A DNA stretch of 64,000 bases from Lycium barbarum. Lineage: Eukaryota; Streptophyta; Magnoliopsida; Solanales; Solanaceae. Of this stretch, positions 9,486-22,245 are shown piece after piece (the first letter of the stretch is position 1; every line of letters starts with the position of its first letter). Made by a program: the position numbers and the translations under genes. The stretch covers positions 63,210,884 through 63,274,883 of the forward strand of contig NC_083338.1 of assembly GCF_019175385.1 (NCBI RefSeq). The letters are read 5' to 3'. The notes below the pieces were generated by a model that was given only the letters and a program-made list of their open reading frames with translations, had not been told where the DNA came from and did not search any database.

Positions 9486-12400
9486 TGTTGACACCGAATT
9501 TTTGACCTCCCATAATTTATTTCAATTACTTAGAATCCTTGGATATTAAATGGAGTGAAGTATGTATTTTGTACAAGTCAAAATGATTTTGTAAAATTAG
9601 TTAGTTAATATTTTTTCCATTTCATTTGGAAAAATAGTTTCTATAATACTATAAATCACTTGGAAATTAATTTACGTATTGTTGCAATAATTATGAGATA
9701 TTTGTTAAATTTAATTAAGGGAATAGTTTAAGAAAATTATTTATTTAATTGTTTAAATTATCAAAAATCAATTTGCAAACAATTTAGTCTGTTTAGTTCA
9801 GGAAATTTGATTAATTAGATAATATAATCATTTTTACTTCTCAAATGTTAAATTCTGCATAATCATAATTGATTTAGATAATTAATAGTAGTTATATTTG
9901 TAAATTGCTTATCATGTGTTTAAATTCGACTACAATTGAAACAGTCAATTGATTAGTCAATTATGGCCATAATTGAAATGACCTATTCCCTGGGTTAAAG
10001 TCAATTGGGGCTACATTTGCAATTTTGGGTCCATTTCCATAATTAACCACGACTGTAAGTTGGATCAGTTAGTTGATTAATCATATTTGACCATAATTAG
10101 ATGAATTCAATTAATTGAATTGCTTAATTGTGGTCATTTGTTTAACTAGGGTCAAATCATTATGTGTATATACATGTATATACACGAATATACACGCATA
10201 TATACATATATCAAGTGTATATCAGCATATACATATGCAACCCCCTATTTTCTTTTAATTTGTTAGTCGGGCCCTGCCCAAGGATGCATTTAAGGGGGCA
10301 ATACCTCTCTTTCCTTCTGTCCAAACCAAACGACCCCTTAGAACAAGGAAAGAGGGTTCTGCCAAAGAGGAGCCCTAGCGGCTCCTTTACCCCTCTCTCT
10401 CTCTCCTACGTCACTTGCCGGAAATGGCAATTTCGAGGGCCCACGTTGGCATTGTGACTGTTGTGTGGTCGAGAATGGCAAGTGCATTTATTGCTTTGCT
10501 GTTTCTCAACCAAAACCACTAAGACCCGACCCAAACAAGGTATAACCACCCTCTCTCTTCTACTTTTTCTGTAAATCAACGGTCCTTGACTGATTTTCTT
10601 TAATGAGTTTTGTTGAATTGCGATTTTGAACCTACAATTTCTATTGGTTCAAGAAGAACCGTACGGATTGACCTCGTTTGGGTCAAATTTGACCTTTCAT
10701 ATGTTTGTTTGATTGAATCTTAGCCGTTGAGTATGGTCTTGAAAGAGCAAATCACATAATTTGCCAAAGTCCCACATCGATTGAAGCTAGAGTTTGTCTC
10801 AAAATTGGTATTCTACATAAAGAACCCCTAATTCACAGCTTATAGAGACCGAATATCTGATATTCACACAAAAACTTGAAGTACCTAGGGTCTTAGCAAC
10901 TTTACTTGAGACTTTTAATTTTTTGAGTTAAGTTTATGTTTTAAAAGTCTGGTTTTGTTTTCTGGGTGTGTGGCTGAGCAATTTTAGTGGAGAAGCTAGG
11001 ATCTCAAGTCCACTCTCGACCATAGGCTGCGCCTAAGAAAGGTAAATCATCTTCCTTTAAGTTATTTTCAATAATTGTGTGAATGTTTTAACTGCTTATG
11101 TGATTTAAAGTAGCTTAGTTACTGTTTGTAGTTGTTTTAGTTGTATTATGCATAATTATTTTTGGATTAGTCTTTTTTAGTTTAGGTCTGTATTTGTTAG
11201 CTTAATATTCAAGCTTTAGATCAACCTTGTGCCTTAACATTACATGTATTTGTTTGTAATAATCATTTGTTAGTTTAAATTAGGTAGCTTGTTAATCATG
11301 TTCTTGTGCACAAGCGTTTTGAATGATTAGTATGCCTAAACCAAGTCATTTGGGTTATGTTTTGTTTTAGCATTACATAGTTCCAGTCAGAAACTGCTTA
11401 AATATAAGGATCAATTTTGTCTCTGTTATGCCTTAAGTTAGCCTACAACTTGGTTAATCAGACCTTCACATGCCAAATACTGCTAACATGTTACTTTAAA
11501 TCCATATATTGCTCTGTATGCTCAATTTTGGATCATGTTAGTGAGTCTATGGTTTCATATGTTCAAATGTTGTGATCTTAGCTCATATTTTGGTGTCTTA
11601 AATTGCTATGAGTCTGCTTTAGGTTAGTATGACTCTTGAAAGCTTATTAGCACTTGCTCTGCTCAGTTTTAACTAGTTATAGTTACTTATCACTTTGGTT
11701 AAAATGAAGTTAGCATAATATTAACCTGTTGTTAGTGTAGTCCATGGATCCTATTAGCTTGAGAATGTTATGTGAAGTTCTGTTAGTGATCATAGTTGCA
11801 TATTGACTCATAACCTGTGAAAGCATGCTAATTTGAATACAAATGGTCTGGAGGATATTATTTAGTCTAGTCTAGTGTGTGCATAGTTGGTTTTTGTGGT
11901 TAAGTTGGCATGACTAATCACTTACAAATTTGAGGAACATCTGATTCAAACCCTTTGATGCAAGCCCACTTGCCTCAAGGCCATTTACAAGGAGCCAAGC
12001 CCGGGAACTACAACACTTGCAAAGCCTATTCATGAAGTGGGAGGCTCTTGAGTATACTTTTGATGAGCACCTTAGATCCCAAGTCCATTTGTTGATGAAG
12101 ATTTCTTGGGGAGAAGAAGAGGAAATGGGAAGTTACCACAATGGCTAAAAAAGGAAGAGTTGGCTATTCTTGCAAAGGAGATTTCAAGATTTTGAAGAAA
12201 GAAGAATAGCCAAACAAGACCCTTGTCTCATTAAGGGTGTTTATGTCATTTTTTTTATTATCTTTTATTTCTAGCATAATATAAATAGTTCTCTTCTTCT
12301 TCATCGAAGACTTAGACTATTTTGAATATTGATATTTGATATTGCAAAACTCTTGAGAGTTGAGAGCTTGTGAAACCTTTGACTGAGTAATTGTTGAGAG

Positions 12401-12587
12401 GATTGGTTATTAAGGATTCCAAATCCCTCTTGGTCATCCTAAGAATTTGGTGTCTCTTTTGTTCTTAATTTAGAGGTCTTAGTTTTCTATAACTTTGGTT
12501 GCTAAGTTAGGTCTTAAGTTGTGTCAAATTATCTATCCTTTTCTTTTCTTTTATTTTAATTCTATTTTCGTTCTTAAGCTTGTATCA
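9486..12587 (+). mobile_element. Element R 5' LTR candidate
   Basis: The right end is firm: ...CTTGTATCA is followed after two bases by a tRNA-Met PBS. The left end is placed at TGTTGACACCG, where the decayed integrase stops abruptly; there is no second LTR to confirm it. Inside are a CT-rich promoter-like stretch near 10390-10560 and AAGAACCCCTAATTC near 10821. The length (3.1 kb) and single-LTR nature are uncertain; the true LTR could be shorter and start within 9486-11940. It is unrelated in sequence to the Tekay LTRs elsewhere. Confidence 0.45.
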
Positions 12588-12589
12588 AT

Positions 12590-12601
12590 TGGTATCAGAG
12601 C
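12590..12601 (+). other. Primer binding site of element R
   Basis: TGGTATCAGAGC, complementary to initiator tRNA-Met, lies two bases after the LTR end at 12587. Confidence 0.85.
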
Positions 12602-14042
12602 TTAGCTTAGGTTTGTTCCAACAAATCTAGTCTTGGGTTTTGATTCAACCAAAAAAAAAATTGAAATTAAAAAAACAAACCAATTTTCTTGTTGATTTTG
12701 TTGAATCTAGTGTTAGATTAGAGTTTCTTAGTGTTTCTAGAGTCTAAATCTTCAATTTCGAGTCAATTTGGAGTTAGGGTTGTGTTCCACCATTGTTGAG
12801 CTTCAAAGCTTCAAGAACAAGGTTGGTGGGTTTGAAGAAGGAGAAAAAATTGAGGGTTCAAGTTGATTGGGGTTTGTTCTCTAGTTGATAAGGACTCTAA
12901 ATCCGAAATTTGGAGGTATTTGACCAAGGATTTAAGGATCTACCATTTTTGGTATTTGGAGCTTTAAAGAACTCAAGAAATTGAAAAGTGGGTCTTGTGA
13001 TTCAGTTGAAATTGAAGGTTGAAACCTATTGGGTTTTGTTCTCTGCATCAAAGAGAACTTAAATCCGAAATTTGAGCTAATTTGGAGTTGGTTTGAGGGT
13101 AGTTGAATTTTTGAATTGTTCTTGTGTTCTTGAAGACCTTCAAATCTTCATAAGGAAGAAGACTCTCCAAAGGGCCATTTGATCCGAAAATTGTCAAACA
13201 AAGTTGTGAAAAGTGTTATAAGACCCAAAAGAGGAAGATACCAGGTTTTGTGGGCCCAAGTACAAGGAAAATTCAGAAAAAGAAGCATCCAAACAAATCC
13301 CAAGAGAAAAATTAAAGTCACAAAGTTGGCCCATATGCGACACCACATGCCACCCATGCTAGTCGCATGTAGCACCCGCTAATCGCAGGTGGTGTAGCAT
13401 TGTGTGACAGAGAGTTGCAAGCAAATCCCAAGAGAAAAAAAAATTAACGTCACAAAAGTTGGCCCATATGCGACACATGCGAGTCGCATGTAGCACCTGC
13501 TAGTCGCAGGTGGTGTCGCACCTTGTGACATAGAGTTTAACATTTTGGGTTGCATCGTCTGCTAGACGCAGATCACCATCGCATGTTGCACCTGCGAGTA
13601 GTATGTGCTGCACAGGTGTAGCATGTTGCGCATTTTAGTTTTTTCAACTCTAATTCTCATTGATTCCATTCCTAATCCTTTTCTTTGATTCTTACAACTA
13701 ATTAACAACTAGTAATCGACCTTATTAGTTAATAATTAGTTCTTGAGTCCGCATTTCTTTCGTGCCAATTCTTTCGTGCTTTTCTTCGTTTGTGATTCGT
13801 CGTTGATTTCTTGGGTCAAGTCCGTTAGATTGAATTGAGTCGTCCATCTTTATTATCCTAACAAGAATCTATTCCGACCAAGAGTAGAATTTGAATCCTT
13901 GTGACTAGTCGACATTAACAAGCACACAATCTTTGGCGGAAGCAATTTGTGAGGCAATCAAGGTGCGCATACTTGAGCGATTGTGAGTTGTTTTTACTAA
14001 TCTAACGTGTTTGCTTGTTTTGTTGAGTGTCTTAATAGGTAC
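12602..14042 (+). other. Leader of element R
   Basis: A 1.4-kb untranslated leader between PBS and the gag start, AT-rich and free of conserved reading frames. It contains the palindromic tandem repeats at 13297-13620. Confidence 0.6.
13297..13620 (+). repeat. Tandem repeat with nested GCGAC/GTCGC palindromes
   Basis: Two ~130-bp units start CCCAAGAGAAAAATT (from about 13300 and 13427). Each carries CCCATATGCGACAC, AGTCGCATGTAGCACC, and CGCTARTCGCAGGTGG. A third, more diverged GC-rich stretch follows to about 13620. Each unit can fold into several short GCGAC/GTCGC and ACCTGC/GCAGGT stems. Confidence 0.75.
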
Positions 14043-14165
14043 CATGGCTACGGAGGGTGAAACACAAGTTCCCACCGGGGAACTCACACTAGTTGATGTA
14101 ATGAGGGCCTTACAGGCCTTGAACGATAAGGTGGATAGTATGGGTGGTTGAATGGAAAACATGGA
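14043..14165 (+). pseudogene. gag: gag N-terminus of element R, truncated
   Basis: The ATG at 14044 opens MATEGETQVPTGELTLVDVM followed by a short helical stretch (ALQALNDKVDSM), typical of a plant gypsy Gag start. A stop follows the GGW-like end near 14150, and the sequence passes into Tekay LTR-like DNA. Only about 35 codons remain. Family assignment beyond Ty3/gypsy is not possible. Confidence 0.55.
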
Positions 14166-15689
14166 TGGTCGAATGTAGAAATGGATAGAATTAATGAAAA
14201 TATGGAAGTTTGCATGGTATTTGTATGTATGCATGTGTGGCCGTGTGCATCTAGATGTGGTATAAGCAAGATGAATCAATTTTATGTAAAGTTCTAGTTG
14301 TGGTTGTTATAAACTCTATATTGGAAATGAAAGCTTGGTGATTTTGGTTGAAGTGGTGATGTTGGACATGGGGCCGTGTGTGTGTGTTATGTGTAGAGAT
14401 GATTGAACAACTTCTATATAATATGTTAGTTGATGTGGTTATGTAATTTGTGATGGAAATGAGAGTTTGATAACTTAAATTTATGTTGGAATGGTTATGG
14501 ACTGATTTGGAAGCTAATGAGACTATAGAGTCATTTCTTGTATTTGTGCAAATGATGTAGTTAACATGCTAGTTGCTAATGTGGTTTATGAATTTGGAAG
14601 ATGAAAATGTGTTGTGAAAGTCTACGTTGGAAGTTGGAAGTTTTGGGTGGAATATGGTTTTGGTGGAAATGCGTTTTGAATTTGTTGTTGATGTTGGCAT
14701 AATTGTTAGTGTTGTTGTGGGTAATTATGGCCGAGTTCCATTCTCGGGTTTGTTATTGTACTTTTGCCGAGTTGAATTCTCGGGGATGACACATTTACAG
14801 GGGAAATGCTACCGAAATTTCTATAGACAAATGTTGCTTCAAGATTGAATTCCTAAAAGCTCTAATTAATATTTGGTAAACATGACCATTTGTAGATTTT
14901 GGAGAAAACGGGACTTGAATTTGGAGAAGCTTAAGAAGCGGAAAAGGTATGTAAGGCTTTGCTTTTCATTCTCTTGGCATGTCCTAGGTGTACTTGATTC
15001 GGATTTGAGCCTAGTAGGTTATTCAGCTCATAGGAATGCGAGTTTGAATTTTGGTACTATTCATTCAGCACAATTGAATTATAGCCCTTAAGTTTTGTTG
15101 GAAAACTGTTCAAACATCCATAACCTGTACAGACGTGATAGGCTCGCTTTGAAACCTTCATGGATGACTCCATAGAGTCCAATGTTTGTAATTTATATCC
15201 GCCACCTCGACTTGACCCGAGGTGGGCCCACAAGTTCCGAAACTTCCTTCGTTTGTCTCACTTGAGCTATTTTTGTATGATATAAAAGTAAGACTTTCGT
15301 CTATGAATCTAAGACTCCGTTTGATTCGTTTCATAAGTCATTGGAAAGCTCCTTAATGTGAATATCCTGATGTGAGCATGTAATTCGATATAAGGAGTTT
15401 GCTATGAGTAATCTAATATAAGTATGTTGATAGAAATAACCTGACGCAAGTAATCTGATATAAGTATCCGAAATAAGTGTTCGGTTATAAATAATCCGTT
15501 ATGAATATCCTGATAATACATTCGATTCTTTCATCGGGTTTTAATTTATGTGCACCTAGTTTCTTACTGATCCGCTCGTATATATGCTATGATCCCTTTC
15601 ACCGAGTTCCGGGCCGGTATGTATCGTGCATACGGTTCGCCGAGTCCCTTGTCTAGGGGTCGGGTTCCATGTATGTAATTTCGAAGTAT

Positions 15690-15930
15690 GATGTGTCCTT
15701 CTCCGTGGTACTGTGGTATATGTCCATCCCCGGTTGCCGTGTATATGGAGTATGATATGTTCGGTTCCGGAGTACTGTGGTATATGTCCGTCTCCGGTTA
15801 CCGTGTACGGTTCTGGGGTACTGTGGTATATGTCCGTCCCCAGTTACTGTGTATATGAATTATGATGTGACTGGTTCTCGGGTTCTCGTGGTATATGTCC
15901 AGTTCCCGAGATACCGTGTACATGTTATGA
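15690..15930 (+). repeat. ~60-bp repeat in LTR M
   Basis: Four copies of a unit with CTGTGGTATATGTCC, then GTCYCCGGTTACCGTGTA. Reverse-complement relatives lie at about 53750-53830 in element K's LTR. Confidence 0.75.
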
Positions 15931-16214
15931 AATCTTCTGGAGTATGGTGTGCTATGGCGCCAGAGACGGGAGTGGCGACCCTGTTCCTGTGCCCCTTTGC
16001 ATGACTTTGGTATGCATCAGTTGTGGTTGAAAAGTAAGTATTCTGATATTCTGGATAAGCTACTTACCTTCGGTATTTTTCTGATACACGATTTTGGCAT
16101 ACATGAATCTATTCACCGAGTCCCTCACCGAGGGCCGGGGCACGTTGTATGTATGTGTGATGCATGATTCTGACATGTGTGATTTATGTTTGAAAAGTAA
16201 TAAATTTGGTTATT

Positions 16215-16452
16215 GACCGCTGGACCCCTGACCGCGGTATGTGCGACATTGACCGCTAGACCCCTGACCGCGGTCTGCCGCACTATGTGATATTGACCGC
16301 TGGACCCCTGACCGCTGGACCCCTGACCGCGGTATCTGCGACATTTACCGCTGGACTCCTGACCGCGGTATGTCGAGTTTGGGATGTTAACCGCTGGGCA
16401 CTTGGCCGCGGTATGTGTGATAGTGACCGCTGGACTACTTGGCCGCGGTAAT
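16215..16452 (+). repeat. GC-rich CCGCTGGAC/CCGCGGT minisatellite in LTR M
   Basis: Six to seven units of the form TGACCGCTGGAC(CC)...CTGACCGCGGTATGTG, roughly 35-45 bp each. One unit has an extra internal half-copy. I see it in no other LTR of the window. Confidence 0.85.
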
Positions 16453-16666
16453 TGTGTGTTTGATTTTCTGTGTGTATGAGAAGGAAATGTGTTTCAAAAG
16501 AAAGCAAAGCATTTTGGCATTTTAATTTCCGTATTTGTCTTCCGGAACCTCTTATGTGTGATTTGTACGTCAGATGCAACACTTTGGTATTCTGGTTATT
16601 GTGCTCACCTTCTGTGCATTTTACTCCGGTTATGATTTCGTTTTCTGTACTTCATGCCTTACATGC

Positions 16667-16705
16667 TCAGTACATATTCCGTACTGACCCCCTCTTCTTC
16701 GGGGG
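16667..16705 (+). promoter_or_regulatory. Conserved double hairpin (LTR M)
   Basis: TCAGTAC pairs exactly with GTACTGA, then CCCCC with GGGGG across TCTTCTTC. CTGCG and ATGCCGCGCAGGTG follow. Confidence 0.6.
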
Positions 16706-17131
16706 CTGCGTTTCATGCCGCGCAGGTGCTCCCAGATGAGTTGACGATATTATGGAAGATGTTCCAGCGAAGATGGCAAGCTCCATTTGCTCCCGGAAAA
16801 CTGCCGAGTCAGAATATATATGTTAAAGGTTCTGTTAATGTTAGAGACTTTGCAGACAGAGTCGTGGGTATGGTATGTCGGTTTAGTAAGCGGCTCCATC
16901 AGCCGATATGTCATTTTGTATCATGTTATAAAGTCCGTATGATTACAGATTTGTTTGACTTGAAAGCTACAATATATATATATATATGTTTCAGTAAGTT
17001 TTACTGTGTATTACATTCTATTTGATTAAAAGTCCGGAAAGATTATGTATGAAATGAAAGTCTGTGGGTTCGCTCGGCTCCGGATATGGGGTCGGGTGCC
17101 CATCACACCCTATCGGGATTAGGGTGTGACA

Positions 17132-18394
17132 TCTACCTCTGCCTCTGCCTGCTGTAGTCTGAGGAGTCTGTGCGGTCGGACGAGCTGACGAAGAACCCGC
17201 TGCTGAACCTGTGGGCTGATTCCCTGCTCTATCTCTCGCTGAAGGGCAATCTCTCATCATATGACCAACCTGCCCGCAAGCATAACAAGCATCCGAACCC
17301 TGACGACACTGTCCGGAATTTAATTTTCCACACTGGCTACACCGCGGTACTGGAGGTCTCCTCTAGCTAAAGTCTCCCATAGACTGCGAATCTGAGGCCC
17401 TCGAACTCTGCCCCAGGCCTGACTGAAAAGAACGGTCAAATCTCCTATCCGAGAATTTGGGAGGTGCACTGGTCGCTGACTGACCTGATAACCTAGAATG
17501 CGTCTGTCTCGGTCCCCCTCAGTATTCACTGCTCTCCCCCATAGATCTTGCCCTCTTACCTTGTCTTCTGTCACCATCACGATCACTTCTCTGCTGTCGT
17601 TGTCATTCCTCGAGGTTCTGAGCATGGGCCTATATTCGGGAAATATCCATCCCGTCTTGCAAAGAGGCTGTCAGACAATCTCTGAACAAGTGTGGTCCTA
17701 AACCACTCACAAACCTATAAACTCGGTCTCCCATGTCAGCCACCATAGTCAGAGCATACCGGGCCAATGAGTTGAATTGCATACTATACTCTCGGGCACT
17801 CATGCTTCCCTGTTTCAAATTCAAGAACCTGTCCGCTCTAGCTCGGCGGACTTCAGGTGGCAAGTAATGACGAATAAAGGCATCTACAAACTCTTGCCAC
17901 ACGGGAGGTGGTGCGTTCTCTCCCCTTGATATCACCCAATTTTTATACCATAGTACCGCCACGTCGCGAAGTCTATATGAGGCCAACTCCACGGATTCAG
18001 TCTCAGAAGCATGCATAAGTTTCAGCGTCCGCAACATCTCATCGATAAAACCTTGTGGGTCCTCATCCGGCTTCAACCCGAAAAATTCTGGAGGGTTTAG
18101 AGTAAGGAAATCACGGGCTCTTGTACTAGCCGAACGATCACTTGGGCCCACGTTCTGTCGTTGTGCCTGAGCGGCAACCAACTGCGTCAATAAATTTAAG
18201 GCCTCGGACACTTGTTGACCCGAAGCACCCGGTGGAGGAATCGGAGCTGAGGCTCCTCCCTGCTCTTCCACATTGGGCGCGGCCTCACTTTGCGATTCAC
18301 TTTCCTCTACCTCCGCCGGAGGCTCCCTTTCTGCCCGCTTCTTCGTCGTAGCTTTGCCTTTCTGGGCAGCTGTAGCTTTTCCTTTCGGCGGCAT
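17132..18394 (-). pseudogene. gag: gag of element B, with four nonsense codons, 3'-truncated
   Basis: This encodes Gag of a Tekay-type element. The start is the ATG at 18394 (MPPKGKATAAQKG), the position used by all gag copies here. The N-terminus is acidic and proline-rich. The gag domain runs from ARDFLTLNPPEFF through DEDPQGFIDE, VELASYRLRDV and LPPEVRRARADRFLNL to SLQDGMD. One frame is kept throughout, but in-frame stops occur at 17630-17632, 17603-17605, 17519-17521 and 17363-17365. Two of them sit where element X has CAG and one where X has CGA. Two zinc knuckles follow (CSQCGKLNSGQC and CYACGQVGHMMRDC). LTR M cuts the gene at 17131, before the protease. Confidence 0.9.
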
Positions 18395-18502
18395 TTTTCT
18401 GAAACCATAACGCACTTCTAGGAATAACATAATACTAGGCATGGCTCTATCACATGATTTCATGAGAAGAAGGATGGTCATTTTCCTAAATGCCCCGTAG
18501 CC

Positions 18503-18543
18503 TCTTGTTTATTAGCGTGGCACGCAACACACCATAAAAAAGA
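18503..18543 (-). promoter_or_regulatory. Leader hairpin of element B (diverged)
   Basis: This is the counterpart of the A/D/Z leader hairpin between PBS and gag. The outer stem is preserved with one bulge. The loop GCGTGC has lost full palindromicity. Confidence 0.45.
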
Positions 18544-18584
18544 CTCTACTAGACACGGCTCGTAGATACTTCCTAGGGAGAACT

Positions 18585-18596
18585 GCTCTGATACCA
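18585..18596 (-). other. Primer binding site of element B
   Basis: The reverse complement is TGGTATCAGAGC, four bases from the LTR end at 18601. Confidence 0.9.
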
Positions 18597-20046
18597 CTTC
18601 TGTCACGACCCAGCTAGGGGCCGCGACGGGTACACGGAGCTAGTTACCGAGCACCGCTCACTCTATTACTTATCTTGCTCATTTAATACTCTTTTATCGA
18701 TTTTACATACCAATTGTAGGAAAATCATATTTTATCAAAGCATAAATACTTTATATACATTTGCTTCTCGGCCATCAAAATAATATACATACATATGAAA
18801 ACATCTCGTGAGACCATCTAACCCACACTGCGTATCTACGAGCCTCTACTAACATAATGAATACATAGACGGAACAAGACTCCGTCATGCCCAAAATATG
18901 CATATATGAATGTACATCAAAAGAATAGCCATAAGCACCTCCGAACAATGGAGTGCTATCTATCAGCTGACAGCTACTGAGGACCTAGGCCAAGCTCTCC
19001 TCCCTGTCTACCTGTGGGCATGAACACAGCGTCCAAAGAAAGGACGTCAGTGCGAATATTGTACCGAGTATGAGAGGCATACATAATGAAAGAAACATCA
19101 ATAATATGAGGATAACATTAACATGAGACATCTGGATCTGACTGATAATCATAAATGAAGTAATGCATGCTGTCTTACTCGTACTCATCATCATAACATG
19201 TATGCATCACATGCAAGCTGCCAGTCCATGTCGGAACGGTGTGATAATCAATAATATTAGCCCGCGTCCAAGCCTTCCGCGTCCGGGGTACCATCTCATG
19301 CCGCCCACTAGTGGTGTCTGCCCACGCCCGTAGGTCGTGGTGTATCCGTATCGCCGCCCGCCGAAGCGGTGTCTGCCCGGCCAACTAGGCCCGGTGTGAA
19401 ATTCTAATGACATGCTCAATGTAAATGCTCATAGTAATATGCTTATCATAAAATACTTATCTTATCATAATGCGTATATATGACTCATAATCAACTTTAC
19501 TCTATCGGGGTGACGTAAGGTCGTGATCCCCCGATTACATTATGTAACCATCAATGACACTTCGCCTCACCTTGGAAGGACTAGTACATAAGGTGAGTGT
19601 AGGCAAGGAATATCATCATCACCATTCTAATGTCAACATATCGTATAACTTATCTCATATAGGCATTCATAGGCATAAGCTTTTAACTTCTTAGAATGTA
19701 AGAATTCATGAAAGGAATAGGGATTCAAGCTAAAAGATTCATGCCATTAGAAGGAAGGACTAGCCTCACATACCTTGGTCGTTTAGCTAAGATATCGCTC
19801 ACTTGTTCTCCGTCGATCTCACGTCGTTACCTTCATAAGAGAATTCGTATCAACATTAGTAAACTAACTATAAGAACGCGTCGCTAATTCTAGGAGGAGT
19901 CGGACAACGCTTCCTTCGCTCCTACCACTTTTCTCATGTTTTATATTAACTCCCAACATTCATAATATTACTCGCAATATCATAATCGACAATCGTCATT
20001 TATGTACATTTGGCAAAATCCACCATTTTCCTCCAATTTTCCCTTA

Positions 20047-22245
20047 TTTCTTGTAACACCCCGTACATTTAACCTAAGCTTTGACCATGATCCTAGACTT
20101 AGAAAACCAGATAAAGAATGTGGGAATTGGAAATTTCCTCTTCAGCTGTAAGATGGTGGTTTACGCCCATGAACAGTGACCGTATTTCAGTTTACGGGTC
20201 GTAAATCAAATCGTAAACTGGTAGTTGAATGTCATATGGTTAAATACGGACCGTATTTCACAATACGGCCCGTATTTCAAACCGTAAACTGAAACCAAGG
20301 ATTTCTGAGCATTCTGGAATTTGGCAATTTGATGTCAAATGGTTAAATACGGCCCGTATTTCAAAATTTATTTGGAATTTGGGAAAACTTCCTTCCTGAA
20401 AGTTGTAGATCTTTGAAATACCTTTCCAACGGTATATTATGGGGGTCAAACGGACATCTGTGCAAAGAGTTATATCCATTTTACTGAAGAGAGGCAGTGT
20501 TGTCCGTATTTCAAAATACGGCCAGTATTTCAAAATACGGCCCGTATTTTGAAATACGGCCAGTATTTAACTGGGCCGAAATTTTAATTTTCCAGAACAG
20601 TATATATTCGTCCGTATCAGTTCAAATCACTATTTTTCATTCCTTCAAGCTCTAGAACGACCTCCTACCCTCCTCCATCATCAAGAACACCAAGGTAAGC
20701 CTACTCTAATTATTCCAAATCAATTCTAATACCTATCCTTGTAATCTAAACAAGAAATTATCATTCCTAAACTAGGGTTTTCAAGAAAACCCATCTCAAG
20801 GTTCAAGAATCCAAGATTTTGGAAACCTTCTTCAAAGCTCAAGTCTTTAATTCAAGTTTTGGAACGACTAAGGTTTGTAGAACTTGCATCCACATGTGGG
20901 AATCTCTACGTTCTTCCCCATGCTCCGTTTCTTGATATCCATGAAGTTCAAACCCTAGGGCATTAAACCCAACATATTGGTAGCCCGTATTTATGTATTT
21001 ATGTACATGAATTTTGTATCTATATTCGTTATTGTATTCCTAACCTTCCATTACGGTTATTAGGAACCCTAGCTTAATCCATGAATCATGAATTCTTCCT
21101 CATGTATTCTCATTATGTTTATATGAAACTTTATGATTTTATGTAGCAAGTTACAAGCATGATTTCAAGTCAATTATATATATATAATTATGAACTATTG
21201 TTATTACTCATGAATCAAGAACATGTTTGCAAGACTATGACAAGTTATCTCATGAAACAATATTACAAGATATTTCATGAAACCATGTTTACAAGTTATT
21301 TAATGAAATCATGATTACAAGTTATTTCACGAAAATCATGGGCTTCTTAGCCAACTATATCATGTTCAGGTTTTTGGGAATTGCTTAGTTAACCGAGAAG
21401 GCTCAGATAGCCTGAAACTATGTAGCCACCGTAGGATAAGGGTTGTCAGCAAGGAGGCAACACCTTCATTATGCAGTTTGGATCCTTACATGCTTATTAT
21501 TACTTAAATCTCATATCCCTGGCAAGGTTGTGAGTGTTCTGCTGGTAGGACGCAAGTACCAGACCATGTTGTCGGTTATACTATAGCATTCCCCACGTTA
21601 CAAGCAGTTTTACATACATGTATTTCCATTGATTTATTGTTTTCAGACTTTACTCACGTTTTATGCTCATGTCCAAGTTACATTCAGTTTCAGTTCATGT
21701 CCTATACCTATACTGTGCCATGTTCTTCATTTCAGCAGGTTTTACATACTAGTACTATTCACCATGTACTAACGTCCCTTTTGCCCGGGGCCTGCACTTC
21801 ACAGTGCAGATACCGATTTTCAGGAGCATACATCTGCACAGTAGGATCACTTCAGTTATCAGCTTATTGGTGAGCCCCACTTCTCTCGGGGTTCAACATG
21901 GAGTCTGCATTAGTATTCAGTTTATGGTAGTCCAGGGCCAGGTCCTGATAGTTAGTATTCAAACATTTTTTAGAGGTTTCATAGACAGATATTAGTTCAC
22001 AGAGTCAGTGGTGTTTTTTCCTGTTTGCAGACTATTATGTTTTCATGATATTTTATGCTATGAGATAAATTCAAGACTTTATTCCGCAAATTTACATTTT
22101 CATGATTTATTTAAATTGCATCATATAGATTATATTGTTTTGATGCCCATGTTGACAAGAAAGCCATGAGGTTCGCTCGGACACATGCAAGCAAGGCCCG
22201 AGTGCCGTGTTACGCCCAGGCCATGGTTCGGGGCGTGACATTTCT
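20047..22245 (+). mobile_element. Solo LTR S with TTTCT target duplication
   Basis: The LTR is 20052-22240 (2189 bp), from TGTAACACCCC to GGGGCGTGACA, flanked by TTTCT at 20047-20051 and 22241-22245. It contains no internal domain, so it is a solo LTR left by LTR-LTR recombination. Its U5 end folds as ACGCCC (22212-22217) with GGGCGT (22231-22236). It belongs to a different LTR family from its host LTR B. Confidence 0.95.
20160..20580 (+). repeat. ACGGNCCGT palindrome array in LTR S
   Basis: Repeated AAATACGGCCCGTATTT and TTTACGGGTCGTAAA-type palindromes, around ten half-site pairs, lie 100-530 bp from the LTR start. Confidence 0.8.

Larger units (their letters stand above)
14166..17131 (+). 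mobile_element. LTR M, 5'-truncated Tekay-type LTR
   Basis: It shares the order of landmarks of the other Tekay LTRs: the GGGGAAATGCTACCGAAATT box at about 14799, a hairpin CCACCTCG/CGAGGTGG near 15203-15227, CACCGAGT(T/C)CC boxes at 15598, 15637 and 16110, the double hairpin at 16667-16705, and an end GGGTGTGACA at 17131. The first ~0.7 kb expected for this LTR is missing, and its join to the R gag near 14166 is approximate. At 17131 it abuts the gag of element B in reverse orientation, so it was inserted there and later truncated. Five bases after the end are TCTAC. Confidence 0.75.

Noticed and set aside
10164..10457. A 97-codon frame in the R LTR region as a host gene
   Set aside because: The start is low-complexity TATACA repeats, the rest is CT-rich promoter-like DNA, and no family resemblance is seen.
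14627..15091. Two ~70-codon frames in LTR M
   Set aside because: They overlap conserved non-coding LTR boxes, and equivalents in other LTRs are not open.
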